This document shows positions 1 through 10,059 of a DNA stretch of 27,439 nucleotides, piece after piece (position 1 is the first letter of the stretch; every line of letters begins with the position of its first letter). The notes under the pieces were generated by a model. The model was given only the letters and a program-made list of their open reading frames with translations, did not search any database and was not told the origin of the DNA. The translations under genes were made by a program, and so were the position numbers. The stretch spans positions 1-27,439 of the forward strand of contig JANBPU010000215.1 of NCBI GenBank assembly GCA_027575805.1. Direction: 5' to 3'. The DNA is from Mycoemilia scoparia (Eukaryota > Kickxellomycota > Kickxellomycetes > Kickxellales > Kickxellaceae).

Positions 1-115
1 TTGACCGACTTTGACTCAATGATTGCTGCCCTTGGTATCACTTACACATCCGTACTCTTAACCTCATATCAACAACAGTTGAACAATGTTACAAAGTATG
101 GCAATCTCACTTGTT

Positions 116-226
116 GTGTAGTCAAAGTCTACAACTTTTTAGGTAAAAATGGGTCCCCAGGAGTCGCATATGGTTTGGCTGGTAATTGGGTCAAATCTGA
201 TGATGAGGACCCATCTCTGTCTACAA
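116..226 (+). repeat. Family A dispersed repeat, copy A1, truncated at a family B element
   Basis: This copy carries the family core: GTCAAAGTCTACAA, then TTTTTAGGTAAAAATGG, GCATATGG, ATTGGGTCAAATCTGATG, and CTGTCTACAATA. The same ordered blocks recur near 5706-5922, 6496-6645, 7885-8027, 8996-9130 and 17424-17590. The right arm expected after CTACAATA (a GATCNC block ending in CCATAT) is not recognisable; a family B element starts exactly there. An 83-codon open frame across 1-252 is mostly this repeat and is not treated as a gene. Confidence 0.75.
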
Positions 227-332
227 TATGGGAAATAATTATTGAAGAGTGAATTATTATAGGGGCAATTACAGCCAAGTGGATGTCCAGTTTTACTAGT
301 AAACCTTCACCCTTCAAAAATTATTATCCATA
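227..332. mobile_element. Family B short inverted-repeat element (MITE-like), copy B1
   Basis: The ends are imperfect inverted repeats: TATGGGAAATAATTATTGAAG on the left and CCCTTCAAAAATTATTATCCATA on the right. The interior block TATAGGGGCAATTACAGCC is shared with the other B copies. The element is bounded by TA dinucleotides, as expected for TA-target transposition. At 106 bp it is too short to encode a protein, so it would be non-autonomous. It abuts repeat A1 at an internal TA of that repeat. Confidence 0.75.
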
Positions 333-629
333 TAGCAAACGCCTAAAAAGTTTGCTAAAACAACACTTTTCATCTCAACTTTATTATATATTTAAAACAA
401 ATTCAAGAAAGCTTATGGGTAGTGGATGCAAATATATGCCCTCAAAAACAAACAAACTAAAAAATAACAACTAAACTTTATTGAAAAATTGATATAATAA
501 AGAAATTAAGCTACTATACTATTGCTTAATATTATTTGTATTCAAATTTCTCTTTCATTTCCACCACCTATTTATTCTTCTTCCTTTATTAACACATGCA
601 CATGCACATACAAATAGAACATTCATTAT
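333..629. other. 3' flank of the receptor gene, no gene
   Basis: AT-rich sequence with only short frames. On the minus strand an AATAAA hexamer at 585-590 lies about 40 nt past the stop codon of the receptor gene and is a reasonable polyadenylation signal. Nothing else was recognised. Confidence 0.4.
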
Positions 630-2162
630 TCATTTCCCAATACTACTCCAAATGCCATCAAATACCGGATTAAGAGCAAATATAACAAAGTCGATGACAC
701 CTTGTAACGACAAAATAATCAAAATAGCCATTAAAAAGGAGTATTTAGGCAGCTCAATGCTTATTCCCACAATAAACATTATGGCATAAACTACAGGAAT
801 AAGTGGGTATATCATTATTCTTAAAATTACAAAAACTGCATCACGACGACATTTTCGAACCAGTGGCGATACTTTTTGGCTACTTCTACTAATTTCTTTG
901 GATTTCTTGATGATGATTTGTCGTGGTTGCTGTTGGAGGGACGATGATGATATGACAGTGGCGGTGGTTGCTTCTGTTATTGCTGTCGTTGTTGTGGTTG
1001 GGATTATTGGTGGTGGTTGTGGAGTTTGGATCGTTGTAAACTGGCCATTATTATTATTATTGTTATTGTTATTATTGTGATATTGCGAATGCTCATGTGG
1101 TAAAGGATTGGAAGATGAAGTTGTTGATATTTGGCTTGATTCAATACTAGATTCTTCATCATCTTCTTCGGAAGAATCATATAAAAAATGTGACAATCCT
1201 CGCCGCCGCTGCCACTGATCCCTAGCACCAACATGAGAGGGATGCTGTGATTGTAACGGTAGTTGAGATTGCTTATTATTTAGGGTTTCAAGCATAATCT
1301 CATCCCCATTTCCCGAAAACTGCGTTGTTGCTAATTCTTTGACTTCAGCAGCAATAGAAACTTCGTTGAAATTATCCGAAAACGGACTACCACTTCCCTC
1401 GGGCAAAACAATTCTCTGGTCAGGATGCTTTGACCTTAACAGTGGAATGCATCTAATAGTAACCAGCACGCAAACAACGATACAATATACAATGGCAATA
1501 ACCATCCAAATAATTATACTCCATATTTTCAATGTGATAATCAGGTTTGTCTTATCAATCATGATAATCATTTGTAAATTCTCAATGATTGCTATCTTGT
1601 TCCCGATGTACATGATTTGGTGGGTGGTGATGAAGCAGATAAACCAAGCAGCCAGCTCATAGTATTTGCTCAGCTTTCGGGCTAATCTGGCTTTTCCTAA
1701 CACGACTGTGAGGTGGAGATGGAAGGCAATGAAACTGGGAACAAATATTGAGCATGCGATGCCAGCAAAACTGACCCACAGTAGTAACCGCAATTGGAGA
1801 GCAGTAAAGGTTTCAAGGACTCCATGTGGGTCCACGGCAATCAGTACGGCGGACAGGCAGATGTTTCCGATGGCAATGGAGGCTGACAGCCGAAACGAAG
1901 GTCGTTCTTTGAAGCTGCGCTGGCGAATGTGGAACATCACTGTGACGAATATTATACATGACATTGTTAGGGAGATTATTGTGAAGATGTGGTTTATTCG
2001 ATGGAGATGGCCAAATTTCGAGAAGACACCCTTGATCCCAAGATTGGGGACCAGACTTCGAAACAAGGAATAGGCATGTTTGAGTGTTTCGTCTATGGAG
2101 TTTACATCCTTAAGATCATTTAGAAGTGGGATGTTGATGATTTGTGGTTTATCATTTGACAT
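630..2162 (-). CDS. Seven-transmembrane G-protein-coupled receptor-like protein (Git3/cAMP-receptor-like)
   Basis: One uninterrupted frame encodes about 510 residues. The start is the ATG at 2160-2162; the frame is open six codons further upstream, but only to a TTG. Seven hydrophobic segments lie at roughly 59-79, 89-110, 125-154, 168-187, 206-236, 443-469 and 475-500. Helix 2 begins RPSFRLSASIAIGN. The loop after helix 3 has HLTVVLGKARLARK. Helix 6 carries RIMIYPLIPVVYAI and helix 7 LQGVIDFVIFALNPVF, which resemble the RxxxYPLxY and NP features of fungal Git3/Dictyostelium CAR-type receptors. The third intracellular loop is about 200 residues long and low-complexity. It has an acidic patch (EEDDEE, near 332-337), ten Asn near 363-372, Pro/Thr/Ser runs, and a basic stretch just before helix 6. 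The C-terminal tail is only about 10 residues. A plasma-membrane sensor signalling through heterotrimeric G proteins is inferred; the ligand is unknown. The seven-helix call is firm, the subfamily is tentative. Confidence 0.8.
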   Translation of the reverse strand: MSNDKPQIINIPLLNDLKDVNSIDETLKHAYSLFRSLVPNLGIKGVFSKFGHLHRINHIFTIISLTMSCIIFVTVMFHIRQRSFKERPSFRLSASIAIGNICLSAVLIAVDPHGVLETFTALQLRLLLWVSFAGIACSIFVPSFIAFHLHLTVVLGKARLARKLSKYYELAAWFICFITTHQIMYIGNKIAIIENLQMIIMIDKTNLIITLKIWSIIIWMVIAIVYCIVVCVLVTIRCIPLLRSKHPDQRIVLPEGSGSPFSDNFNEVSIAAEVKELATTQFSGNGDEIMLETLNNKQSQLPLQSQHPSHVGARDQWQRRRGLSHFLYDSSEEDDEESSIESSQISTTSSSNPLPHEHSQYHNNNNNNNNNNGQFTTIQTPQPPPIIPTTTTTAITEATTATVISSSSLQQQPRQIIIKKSKEISRSSQKVSPLVRKCRRDAVFVILRIMIYPLIPVVYAIMFIVGISIELPKYSFLMAILIILSLQGVIDFVIFALNPVFDGIWSSIGK

Positions 2163-3833
2163 TATTATTGTGTATTTCAAAAGCGTTATGATACCATTTC
2201 CTTCTAGCTATGTCTTTATCTCTCTGTATATACTTTTCAGGCGCTTATGATTAATTTCAAAGTATTTAAACAAACTCACAAACACTCAGTCGGCCACGCT
2301 AACAATGGAGGGAATATTAATGAAAAATACAAAGCAAATAACAAGAATAACAGGAATAAAATGAATGGGAGAGAAAAGGCAATGATAAATGAAATTCAAG
2401 GGCCTTTGGCTAATAAAATACAAATCCCTCTTTTTATGTTCCTTCGTTCATGGCTGTGCTACGCTACACATCTGCTCTGCAGTGGTTATAGTTGTAATAG
2501 TACAGAGAACAATAACATTGATGACGCTTATCTGTATGTATGTATTTAGTACTATAATGCAGCTTTATAGTTAGAAGACAAGCAGGATCCTTAATGTAAC
2601 CTGCCCCTATGCTTTGGTCAAGATCTCATTCACAACATAAACACAATGATGGCAGCCAAATTGGCTCCCACATGATCTTTATGGCAAAAATCTTCCCTCC
2701 CTCTCTGTCCATCTCGGCAAAGTAAGCACACCATCTTTGCTGTAGTTATTTATGGCTCAACCACAACCACCACAATAGAACATATACTACAACATACAAT
2801 AATAATTACCTTGAGAATTACCTATACTTCGTTTCTCACATGTGGCTTTATTGTTCTCTCTCTCGCCTTCTTTTCAGTGTACACATGTGTGTGTTTGTCA
2901 TGCATTCTAAATGAGAGGGGCAGCCGATGCTGTTCACACTGTCCTTGTCCCTTCTCCTCTGTGTAGATGTGTGTGGTTAATATCGGACAGCCTAAAAAGG
3001 CTTTTGGTTATGGCGGAGGACAATAGAAGCCTTGTTATTTTACATCTGCATTTACATATTTGCAGCATCTGGTTAACCCGAAAAAACTTTATACCTAACA
3101 CACGAGCACACAGTCCTGTGGCTCTTTCTGTTTGGAACCCCCATACTCGCTCACACCGACATTTTGCCTTGTCCTTATTTGGCCTAAACACCAATTTTGA
3201 TAATTACTGAGTGAGATCCATATAGAAACCCGTCTAGTATGCACACACTCACATGGATTTGTATGTTTGTATGTATTGGTGACTATTATTATTATTACTA
3301 CTACTACTACTACTAAATAAATTAAAGGAGCTTAGATCAATATACAAAATATATTAGCCACATCCCTATATATATCTATCCATCTATCAATGTACGTGGT
3401 TTGTAAAGGTTCTGCCACTACTAATATACAGTGCTGACTAATTGAATCAGCTAAAACTTCATATAGAAACACAAATAGCAAAATGTTTGTGCAGAATTCT
3501 CAACTACTGCCACTGTCTAATAACAACCATGTTGTTTACCCTCAAACTCATTAACATTTTATCCTTAAGACTACCAATGACCATGTATAAACATTCCGAT
3601 ATGTGTATATTCGTCTATATTAGAATATTTGCTTAGTTCCATCTACGACTAAACAAGGTTGATTAGCTGATGACCCATTTCCTTCTATTTCACAATCGAT
3701 CTCTAGCTGAATCTGTCCATATATCTTTGCCAGAGCAAAGCCTTATATAATACTAATTGATACAACAACAAACTACAGTGATGCAAATCTATATAATTAA
3801 GATCGTATTAGTGAAAATGTGTACCTCAAAGTG
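2163..3833. other. Intergenic region between receptor 5' end and ZNHIT2 3' end, no gene
   Basis: About 1.7 kb serving as the receptor's upstream region and the zinc-finger gene's downstream region (both genes on the minus strand). It contains a (TTA)n/(CTA)n microsatellite near 3283-3316 and short GT runs near 2885-2898. Short frames around 2911-3210 have no recognisable domain or splice context. The receptor leader contains a very short uORF (ATG GTA TCA TAA, minus strand, near 2190-2205). No family A or B copy was found. Confidence 0.5.
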
Positions 3834-5501
3834 CTACAAATCAGCTATTTTCTGGATTAATGGTAATCTATCCTTATTACAATTCTGCAAAGCATCATCA
3901 TCATCACCACCCTGGCTATGGTTATCATTAGTCAGTCTTTTAACATTAGATTCTGCATGTTTTTGCTCCATATCGTCCAGTATATATCCTGACTTTATAG
4001 ATTCTATTTGAGAAACAACCGAACCCCATACTGCGACTCTCGACGAATTCTCCGCTTGTCTTTTTTTAGAATTTTCTCGGGAATCGTTTATGTTTTTAAT
4101 TATATCGAGTTTTTGTTTTGGCAATGGGTCCAATAGTTGTTGTTGTTGTTGTTGTTGTTGTTCTTGTGGCAGCAGGTGGTTAAGACTAGAATTTATACTA
4201 ATATCGCTGTCATTGTCACCACCACTAACACCTCCAGCAGTAGTAGCTGTATTCAGGGATGGTGTAAAGTAATACGCCACGGATATCAAAAAGTACAATC
4301 GACTAGCAGCCAAGAATAGATGCTTCTTATGTTTAGATTGTTCTTGTGGCGGTGGCGGTGGTGGTAGTTGCTCAATATTGAATAATCTATACAATTCCGA
4401 AAGTACGGCCAAGACCAAATTTGGATTCGAACATATTGTTTCAATATCATCCAACAACATGGTTTTGGCCTCAAGCGGCAAATGATTTCGGTGCTCATAT
4501 TTTTGGATGTTTTCAAAACCAGTGACTATTACTTCGTCAGCCGACGAATATATAGGTGTCCTTTTTTGATAAAGAAATGGGGCGATTTCTGTTAGGATTT
4601 TACGGATAAGTTTTGGACTATTGTCGCTGTGTGAAGATGATATCGAAGAAGAGGCGGAGGCGGAGATGCCGTTTAAATGTCGAGAGGTGTATACGTAGGC
4701 CAAGATCAAGAATATTATTTGGTTTAGAACGGATGGATGTGGTGGTTTGGTTAGTAGTTTATCTAATGGTTTTATGGATGATTTGTCAACGATTTCTGGT
4801 ATTTGTTGTTTTTGCTGTTCTGTTGAAGAGGGTGGTGTTTGGGATTCCTTGGAATTATCTTGATTGGCAACTATTTTTTGAATTTTTGGATTTTTTAAAG
4901 TTGGTTGAAGAGGACTTGAGCCACCAATAACTGGTTTATAATTTGTCCACCATGGTTTCCATACATCAATCAATTGCTCAAGATTCAAATTTTCACTATC
5001 ATCGCCGTCGCTTTGGTCTTTGGCTGGCTTTTTCTTATCCTGCTTTACATTACTCATAGAACCGCCGCCGCCGCCACTGTTGCTACTACTAATAAGAGAT
5101 TCAAATTCTCGTCGCTCTTTCCAACTCATTCTTTCCCAAATTTGTTCAGCCGACGCTGATTCAAGATTCAAATCCCCAAACCTTTCAAAAATATCATTCT
5201 CACCCATTTGATCCAAAATGTAGTCTTGATCTTGATTCAACGCCTCGTGGTATTCTTTCAGCAAATCCAACATTTCTTTCTTTTCTTCTTCAGATAGGTC
5301 ATCTTTTCCTTGCTCCTTCAAAGCATCGTGGACTTGCTTTTGGTAAAATGTCTCCGAGCATTGGTTGTGTTTCTCGTGTTTGTAGCATTCCAATGAACAA
5401 TATTTTGTATCGCATCTAGGACAATTGTATGATGCGGGGTTTGATTCGCATATTTGACAAGTACCAAAAGCTTTGGTCGTCAAGTATTTTGATTTCACCA
5501 T
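3834..5501 (-). CDS. ZNHIT2: HIT-type zinc finger protein, ZNHIT2-like (snRNP/R2TP assembly factor)
   Basis: An intronless 555-residue frame starts at a proper ATG (5499-5501) and ends in TAG. The N-terminal zf-HIT domain (15-48) shows C15-x2-C18, C27-x2-C30, C35-x3-C39 and H42/H45-C48. Its CPRCDTKYCSLECY core, followed by CSETFYQKQV, matches animal ZNHIT2. Downstream are a charged helical region (60-130), a WKPWW motif near 171-175 typical of the family, and a helical C-terminal half with conserved-looking stretches (AKTMLLDDIETICSNPNLVL; RVAVWGSVVSQIES). Known ZNHIT2 bridges the R2TP/HSP90 co-chaperone machinery to U5 snRNP proteins such as PRPF8, so a role in spliceosome assembly is inferred. 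The protein is longer than the roughly 400-residue human one because of inserts: Gly5 near 134, a Ser-rich stretch near 281, Pro7 near 380 and Gln near 458-465. The (TTG)n tract at 4136-4162 encodes that last Gln run. No close rival identity is apparent. Confidence 0.92.
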   Translation of the reverse strand: MVKSKYLTTKAFGTCQICESNPASYNCPRCDTKYCSLECYKHEKHNQCSETFYQKQVHDALKEQGKDDLSEEEKKEMLDLLKEYHEALNQDQDYILDQMGENDIFERFGDLNLESASAEQIWERMSWKERREFESLISSSNSGGGGGSMSNVKQDKKKPAKDQSDGDDSENLNLEQLIDVWKPWWTNYKPVIGGSSPLQPTLKNPKIQKIVANQDNSKESQTPPSSTEQQKQQIPEIVDKSSIKPLDKLLTKPPHPSVLNQIIFLILAYVYTSRHLNGISASASSSISSSHSDNSPKLIRKILTEIAPFLYQKRTPIYSSADEVIVTGFENIQKYEHRNHLPLEAKTMLLDDIETICSNPNLVLAVLSELYRLFNIEQLPPPPPPQEQSKHKKHLFLAASRLYFLISVAYYFTPSLNTATTAGGVSGGDNDSDISINSSLNHLLPQEQQQQQQQQLLDPLPKQKLDIIKNINDSRENSKKRQAENSSRVAVWGSVVSQIESIKSGYILDDMEQKHAESNVKRLTNDNHSQGGDDDDALQNCNKDRLPLIQKIADL

Positions 5502-5705
5502 TCTCTTTTTTGTTTGTGAGCTTTATTTCTGGGGCTTATTATTTGGTAGGTTGGTTGGTTAGTTAGAGATATATATTTATTTAATAACTCCGTTTAATAG
5601 AACATTTGTTGTGATATTTAATCGCGACCTTGAATCAATTATTATGGGAAAATCAATATTACTGTTATTACTTTGTCTGCTCTAAGCTGTTTCCAATGGC
5701 TTTTT

Positions 5706-5922
5706 TATGGTCAAAATACATTTGAGATCAAATATATAGGTACTAATTTTTGAAGGGTGAATGGTTATAGGCGCAATCACAGCCAAATGAGTGGCTAACC
5801 CTTCAAAAATAATCTCTCGTATAGTAGGCATAAATAGAGACCCTCAACAGATTTTTGGCCATTAATTGGTTATTTTACGTGCAATTCTTTTGGGATCCTT
5901 TTTTGTCATGAGAACCACATGG
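5706..5922 (-). repeat. Family A dispersed repeat, copy A2, interrupted by nested family B element
   Basis: Read on the minus strand, the blocks are in family order. On the plus strand the outer right arm is TATGGTCAAAATACATTTG then GATCAAATA. The B2 element (5735-5821) interrupts it. The A sequence then resumes with GTAGGCATAAATAG, CCCTCAACAGATTTTTGGCC, GTGCAATTC and GGGATCC, and fades near CCACATGG. Joining the two flanks across one TA gives AAATATAGTAGGC, which matches the uninterrupted copies (for example the complement of GCCTACAATATT at 6605-6616). The outer right boundary is approximate. Confidence 0.7.
5735..5821. mobile_element. Family B short inverted-repeat element, copy B2, nested in A2
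   Basis: The element is 87 bp long. Near-perfect inverted ends TAATTTTTGAAGGGT (5744-5758) and ACCCTTCAAAAATAA bracket the shared interior GGCGCAATCACAGCCAAATG. Outer bases run TATAGG on the left and CTCGTA on the right, flanked by TA. Insertion into A2 shows that the TA at each edge is a target-site duplication. It has no coding capacity. Confidence 0.8.
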
Positions 5923-6495
5923 TGGTTATTTATAATACCAGTAACAACACTATCTTATTATAAGCACATGGAGAATGTTAAATTCTAAATACATGAATAT
6001 AATTCTCAATTAGCGCTATCATTACTACTAGCAATATCAGATAATTAATGTATAGTTATTTATTAGCAACTCATTTATCGACATGAAAATCTCAACCAAA
6101 AAAAACCCCCTCCTCTTGTCTTCTTTTATAACTATAATTATTACAGACAGATCAGGATGATGACAACACCAATAATGATTATCAATTTTATCATGAGCAG
6201 CTAATTAAAAAAAGGATTTGCTATTCTAATACATATAAATATTTATGAGAAATATATATATACATACATGCATTAACAACATAAAACTATGTATTATAGC
6301 ATAGCTGCACTTATTTCTACTATACATACCAACAACAAAACATCATTTTCTTGGCAAAAATAAAAATAAATAGAGCTGTGAAAATCTGCCAAGATATTTA
6401 CATTAAATTAGGGTATCTCAAAAGAGAGAAATGGTGCTATGATAATTTATCAGTGCGTGCATTTACATATCTTATTATGAGAATATTGTCAAATC
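5923..6495. other. Intergenic, no gene
   Basis: AT-rich sequence with short frames only. It lies far upstream of the ZNHIT2 start, and no promoter element stands out. There is a C-run (AAAACCCCCTCC) near 6105. Confidence 0.4.
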
Positions 6496-6645
6496 TATAA
6501 TGTCAAGGTTCACAAGGCATTAGGCAAAAAATGGTGGGTTCCCAGGTGCTGCATATAGAATAGCTGGCGATTGGGTCAAAATATGATGAGAGCCCACCAT
6601 TTCTGCCTACAATATTCTTGATCCCAAGTGGAATCTTTCCATATA
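6496..6645 (+). repeat. Family A dispersed repeat, copy A3
   Basis: A full-length copy of about 150 bp. Blocks are TCACAAGGC, TTAGGCAAAAAATGGTGGG, TGCATATAGAATAGCTGG, GATTGGGTCAAAATATGATG, CCCACCATTTCTGCCTAC, then TTGATCCCAAGTGGAATC ending in CCATATA. The left end (TATAATGTC) is a weaker match to the right-end complement, so the terminal inverted repeats are imperfect. No coding potential was recognised. Confidence 0.8.
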
Positions 6646-7884
6646 GAAACAAGATAGATGTTTGCATCAGAACATTACATCGGCAAAGCCAAGAAATTGA
6701 GTTGGGTGGAAAGAGAGAGGGGGGTAGGGGGGATGGGTATGTTGTGGTTAGGAAGCGCCAAGATATCGGAATTGTAGGAAAGATTGAAATTGATGTGGAG
6801 AAGGAGTTTATCAAAGAACAGGTTGGAAAGGTGCAATCCAAAAGTAATCACATAACCACAACCACAGCAATAATAATAATAATAATGGTGGTTGTGGTCG
6901 TCATGGTCATTAGGTTTGAGCATGTGCCCTCAGTCATTCATTCATTAACTTGTTTGCTTGCTTGCTCAGAGGCAGGCATAATTATTAAAGAAAACACCAA
7001 TAAATACAAATAAGGAATCACCGAGACATACACATATATAAGAATATTCTACATTCTACATTCCATAAAGTTAATAAAGATACCCATACATAAATGATCC
7101 TATATCTCATGATATAATTTGATTTAAACAAATAGTAGTGGTGGTAGTAGTAGCAATAATAACAATAATAATAATAATAATGCTGATAATGATTACAGAA
7201 ATAACAATTAGAATGTATAAAATTTGTTTGGACACACACACACACAGATTGGTCACAATAAAAAATAAAAAGCCATAAACATACATTAACAGAGCCAAGC
7301 CCTATATTGTATTTTATGTACTTGAATGTCATGCGAACTTTTTTACATCTTTGTAAGTCAGGTCACAAGATCTCCTTTGCACTTGACCTGGCTGTGGAAT
7401 TTAAATTTAAACTTTCTTCTCCTCCCCTCCGCTTTCTTTATTCCATAATTCCGCCAGGCCGTCCAAATGGTTTGTTGTAATAGTTCATCTCATATCACTT
7501 TTGCATTTTCGGAATTTTGATTGGTCTGGAATGTTTTTTCTCTAATAATAATAATAATTATCATCATCATTATTGACTCCGCAGCAGCAGCAGCACCGCC
7601 ACCATTAAAACCGCCATTAGTGGCCTAGAGAATGATAATATGACCGACTGGATTTGAGCCATCTATCATTGTAGTCTGGAATCTTGGAGCTGCCGCTGTT
7701 AATAAATTTATCCGTCGTCGTAATGATAGTGGCAGCACTGCGATTGGCTGGTGGTAGCTGTGTTGTACAACAGCAGTTATTATCACTAGAATATTTGTAG
7801 AGTAGTATGACTAAAAATATTACAGCAAAGTGAATGCATATTCGTATTCTTGTTGCTATTATTAAGCACCAGTCCTTATTTACG
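6646..7884. other. Intergenic, microsatellite-bearing, no gene
   Basis: It holds (AAT)n tracts near 6873-6888, 7156-7185 and 7541-7558, a (CA)n tract near 7231-7246, and a CAG/CAC-rich stretch near 7580-7605. Short frames with Tyr-, Cys- or His-runs are products of these repeats. No domain or splice-bounded coding segment was seen. Confidence 0.45.
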
Positions 7885-8027
7885 ATATGGCAGGACTTCA
7901 TTTGTGATCAGATGTATGGTTGTTAGGAACGGATCCTCATCAGATCTTGGCCCAATCACAGGCCGATTAGTATGCAATTCCTAGATACTCACATCTTTTG
8001 TCTAAACTTTGTGAAATCGGACCATAT
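7885..8027 (-). repeat. Family A dispersed repeat, copy A4
   Basis: A 143-bp copy in reverse orientation. Plus-strand ends are ATATGGCAGGACTTC and GAAATCGGACCATAT, which form an imperfect terminal inverted repeat beginning ATATGG. Internal blocks GTGATCAGATG, CCTCATCAGATCTTGGCCC and AATCACAGGCC are shared with the other copies. The copy is non-coding. Confidence 0.8.
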
Positions 8028-8995
8028 AAAAAATGACATAACATTAGAGTAATAGCGTGTAGAACCAATTAAGCTACACATTGTATCGTCTCAGCTATAA
8101 AATAGTTGTATGTATGTATGTATGTATGTATGTATGTATGTATGTCATCATGTCCTGCAATGTATAATAGATTAGGGAAATGTAAATCCCAATTCATAAC
8201 CTTGAGCAAGAATAGCAGTCTAATTATACTTATAATAAAGTTGTACAAATGTAGAATAGTATTGTCAGCTGCTACGACTGCGGCCAAAATTGAAGTGTCA
8301 CGCACCCTCACCACAACCATTATTACCATCTCCTCCATCTTCTGTGTTATTTCCATGGCCATGACTATGGATAAATATATATACACACTTTTATTATGAC
8401 AATGTCTAGAGCACAATAAAAGTGGTATTAGAGATGCATCAACACAAAGATGTATAACATGACTACTATGTGCGTTGTTGAAGGTCTTCTGACCATTTGG
8501 CATCAAGCGACCGCAGGTAGATACAAACCCAGAGACGCATTTGGTACAGTTATAGTTACAGGAGCATATCAACAACAGAAGAGAACAAGATGAAATATCA
8601 TGGACTGTTACAAAAAGACCTCATACATGCAGATAAAACTAGAATAAGACCAGAAATGGGGGAATAGCAAGAATGTGTTTATAAAGTTGTATGGTCCAAT
8701 GAATCCACAAATAAAATAAAATAGTCAAAGATGATGAATGATAAATGTCATCATGCATCTTTATTATTGAGTTCCGCACCTTCAAGCCTAAACTGCGTGG
8801 TAAAGAGATAAGATCTTACTTGCTCGTTTGTGTTATTAGACGGTGGTACCAAAATATATACATAGATTTTATCAAGCACCTACTATGATGGTACACCAGC
8901 GCTACTACTACTACTATTATCATTATCCTTACACCAAAGATCCGAATAGCCAGACTACATTTCAATGATTTTATAATATGAAACAATACTAACAG
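8028..8995. other. Intergenic with (TATG)n microsatellite, no convincing gene
   Basis: A perfect TGTA/TATG tetranucleotide tract spans about 8107-8144. A minus-strand frame open through 8069-8617 has a Cys-rich patch (CSCNYNCTKC near 8535-8567), but it lacks an ATG at its head, runs through the microsatellite, and has no recognised domain. It is not called as a gene. Confidence 0.4.
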
Positions 8996-9130
8996 AATGG
9001 GAAGATTTCACCAATGGTCAAATCTATGATGGGGTCTCATCAGATTTTGGCTCAATCATCATACATTTGATATGCAACTACTTCTGAGGACCAACGATTT
9101 TGCCTAAAGCCTTGTGAGTTCTGGCCATAT
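8996..9130 (-). repeat. Family A dispersed repeat, copy A5
   Basis: A 135-bp copy in reverse orientation. Plus-strand blocks are AATGGGAAGATTTCACC, ATGGTCAAATC, GGGTCTCATCAGATTTTGGC, ATATGCAAC, GAGGACCAACGATTTTGCC, AAAGCCTTGTGAGTTC and TGGCCATAT. These match the complements of A3 and A6 in order. Only the distal end keeps a clean ATATGG terminus. Confidence 0.8.
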
Positions 9131-9966
9131 ATAAAGCCCCACGCTTTATTTATTGTAATTTCTTCTCTGTATTGTTTATATAGCAAAGACCGAGAGATTA
9201 CACAATAAACTAATAAATTGAAGCATTTATAGGAATTACTGCTCTCCATCTTTATTTCTTATATTTTCTCGGTCTCTTGTTCAAACACATTCCAACCACG
9301 AAAAAAAATCCACAAATAGCAAAAATGATAATAATTGAGAAAAATATAGATGTTGGATAAATATAGCTAAATTAAATACCACCAAGAAATAGACCACCAC
9401 CACCACCATCATCATCATCGTTATTATCGTCATGGTCACAAAAACAATAAACTGATATTAGTGGTGGCTCTAAGTGGATGGTATTACTGCTGTGACTTCC
9501 CCTGCCCTGTTTCTCTCTCTTTTTCATACTTTTTAGTTGTTTCAACAATCTCCAATTATTATTATTATTATTATTATTATAAATGAATGATGATATAATA
9601 TCTCATATTAACGCCTCCTTAATAATACCAAAGCGGATCTTCCACAATGGAGATCACAAAGAAAATGGCTTCATCTTAGCACCAAAACATCATTATCGCC
9701 TCGACCAACCACCACCACCACCACGGCCATGTGTCCATTTGTTAGTTAAAACTAGCTAACCAACCAATCAGCTATATTTTATCATCCTCTTCTTCTTTTG
9801 GGTTAGCCAAAAGCACACATGAATGATGTAGTAGTGTGACTTTTAAACCAAATATGCAAGGCAAGTCAAGATAAAAAAATATATATATTTATAGTTGTCA
9901 GCTGAACATGCTTTATAAATTGAATATTATGCAACAGAGGAAGCCTCATTTCTATATATTTTGTCG
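9131..9966. other. Intergenic, simple repeats, no gene
   Basis: It contains (CAC)n/(ATC)n near 9392-9420, (ATT)8 near 9554-9580, and (CCA)n near 9709-9723. An AACCAATCAG CCAAT-box-like site lies near 9767. No coding region was seen. Confidence 0.4.
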
Positions 9967-10059
9967 TATGGATCATAATTTTTGAAGGGTGTATGTTGAT
10001 AGGGGAAATCTCAGCTAAATGAGTGACTCTCTATAGCCCTTCAAAAATAACTACCCGTA
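9967..10059. mobile_element. Family B short inverted-repeat element, copy B3 (standalone)
   Basis: A 93-bp element. Inverted ends TAATTTTTGAAGGGT (left) and CCCTTCAAAAATAACTACCC (right) extend outward to TATGG and CCGTA. The interior GATAGGGGAAATCTCAGC matches the family core. It is bounded by TA. The flanks show no clear family A sequence, so this is an independent insertion. Confidence 0.8.

Noticed and set aside
1..252. Open frame running in from the left window edge
   Set aside because: It begins at a TTG, and from about 116 it is family A then family B repeat sequence. No domain was recognised, so it is not coding.
1004..2073. Shadow frames on both strands over the receptor gene
   Set aside because: The minus-strand receptor frame has clear transmembrane periodicity; the others have repeat-driven composition only.
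6503..7013. Overlapping frames on both strands around a family A copy
   Set aside because: Their translations are repeat A3 and an (AAT)n tract read in several frames.
8069..8617. Minus-strand 168-codon or longer frame with a Cys-rich segment
   Set aside because: There is no ATG at its head, it runs through the (TATG)n microsatellite as a Tyr-Ile-His-Thr repeat, and it has no recognisable family.
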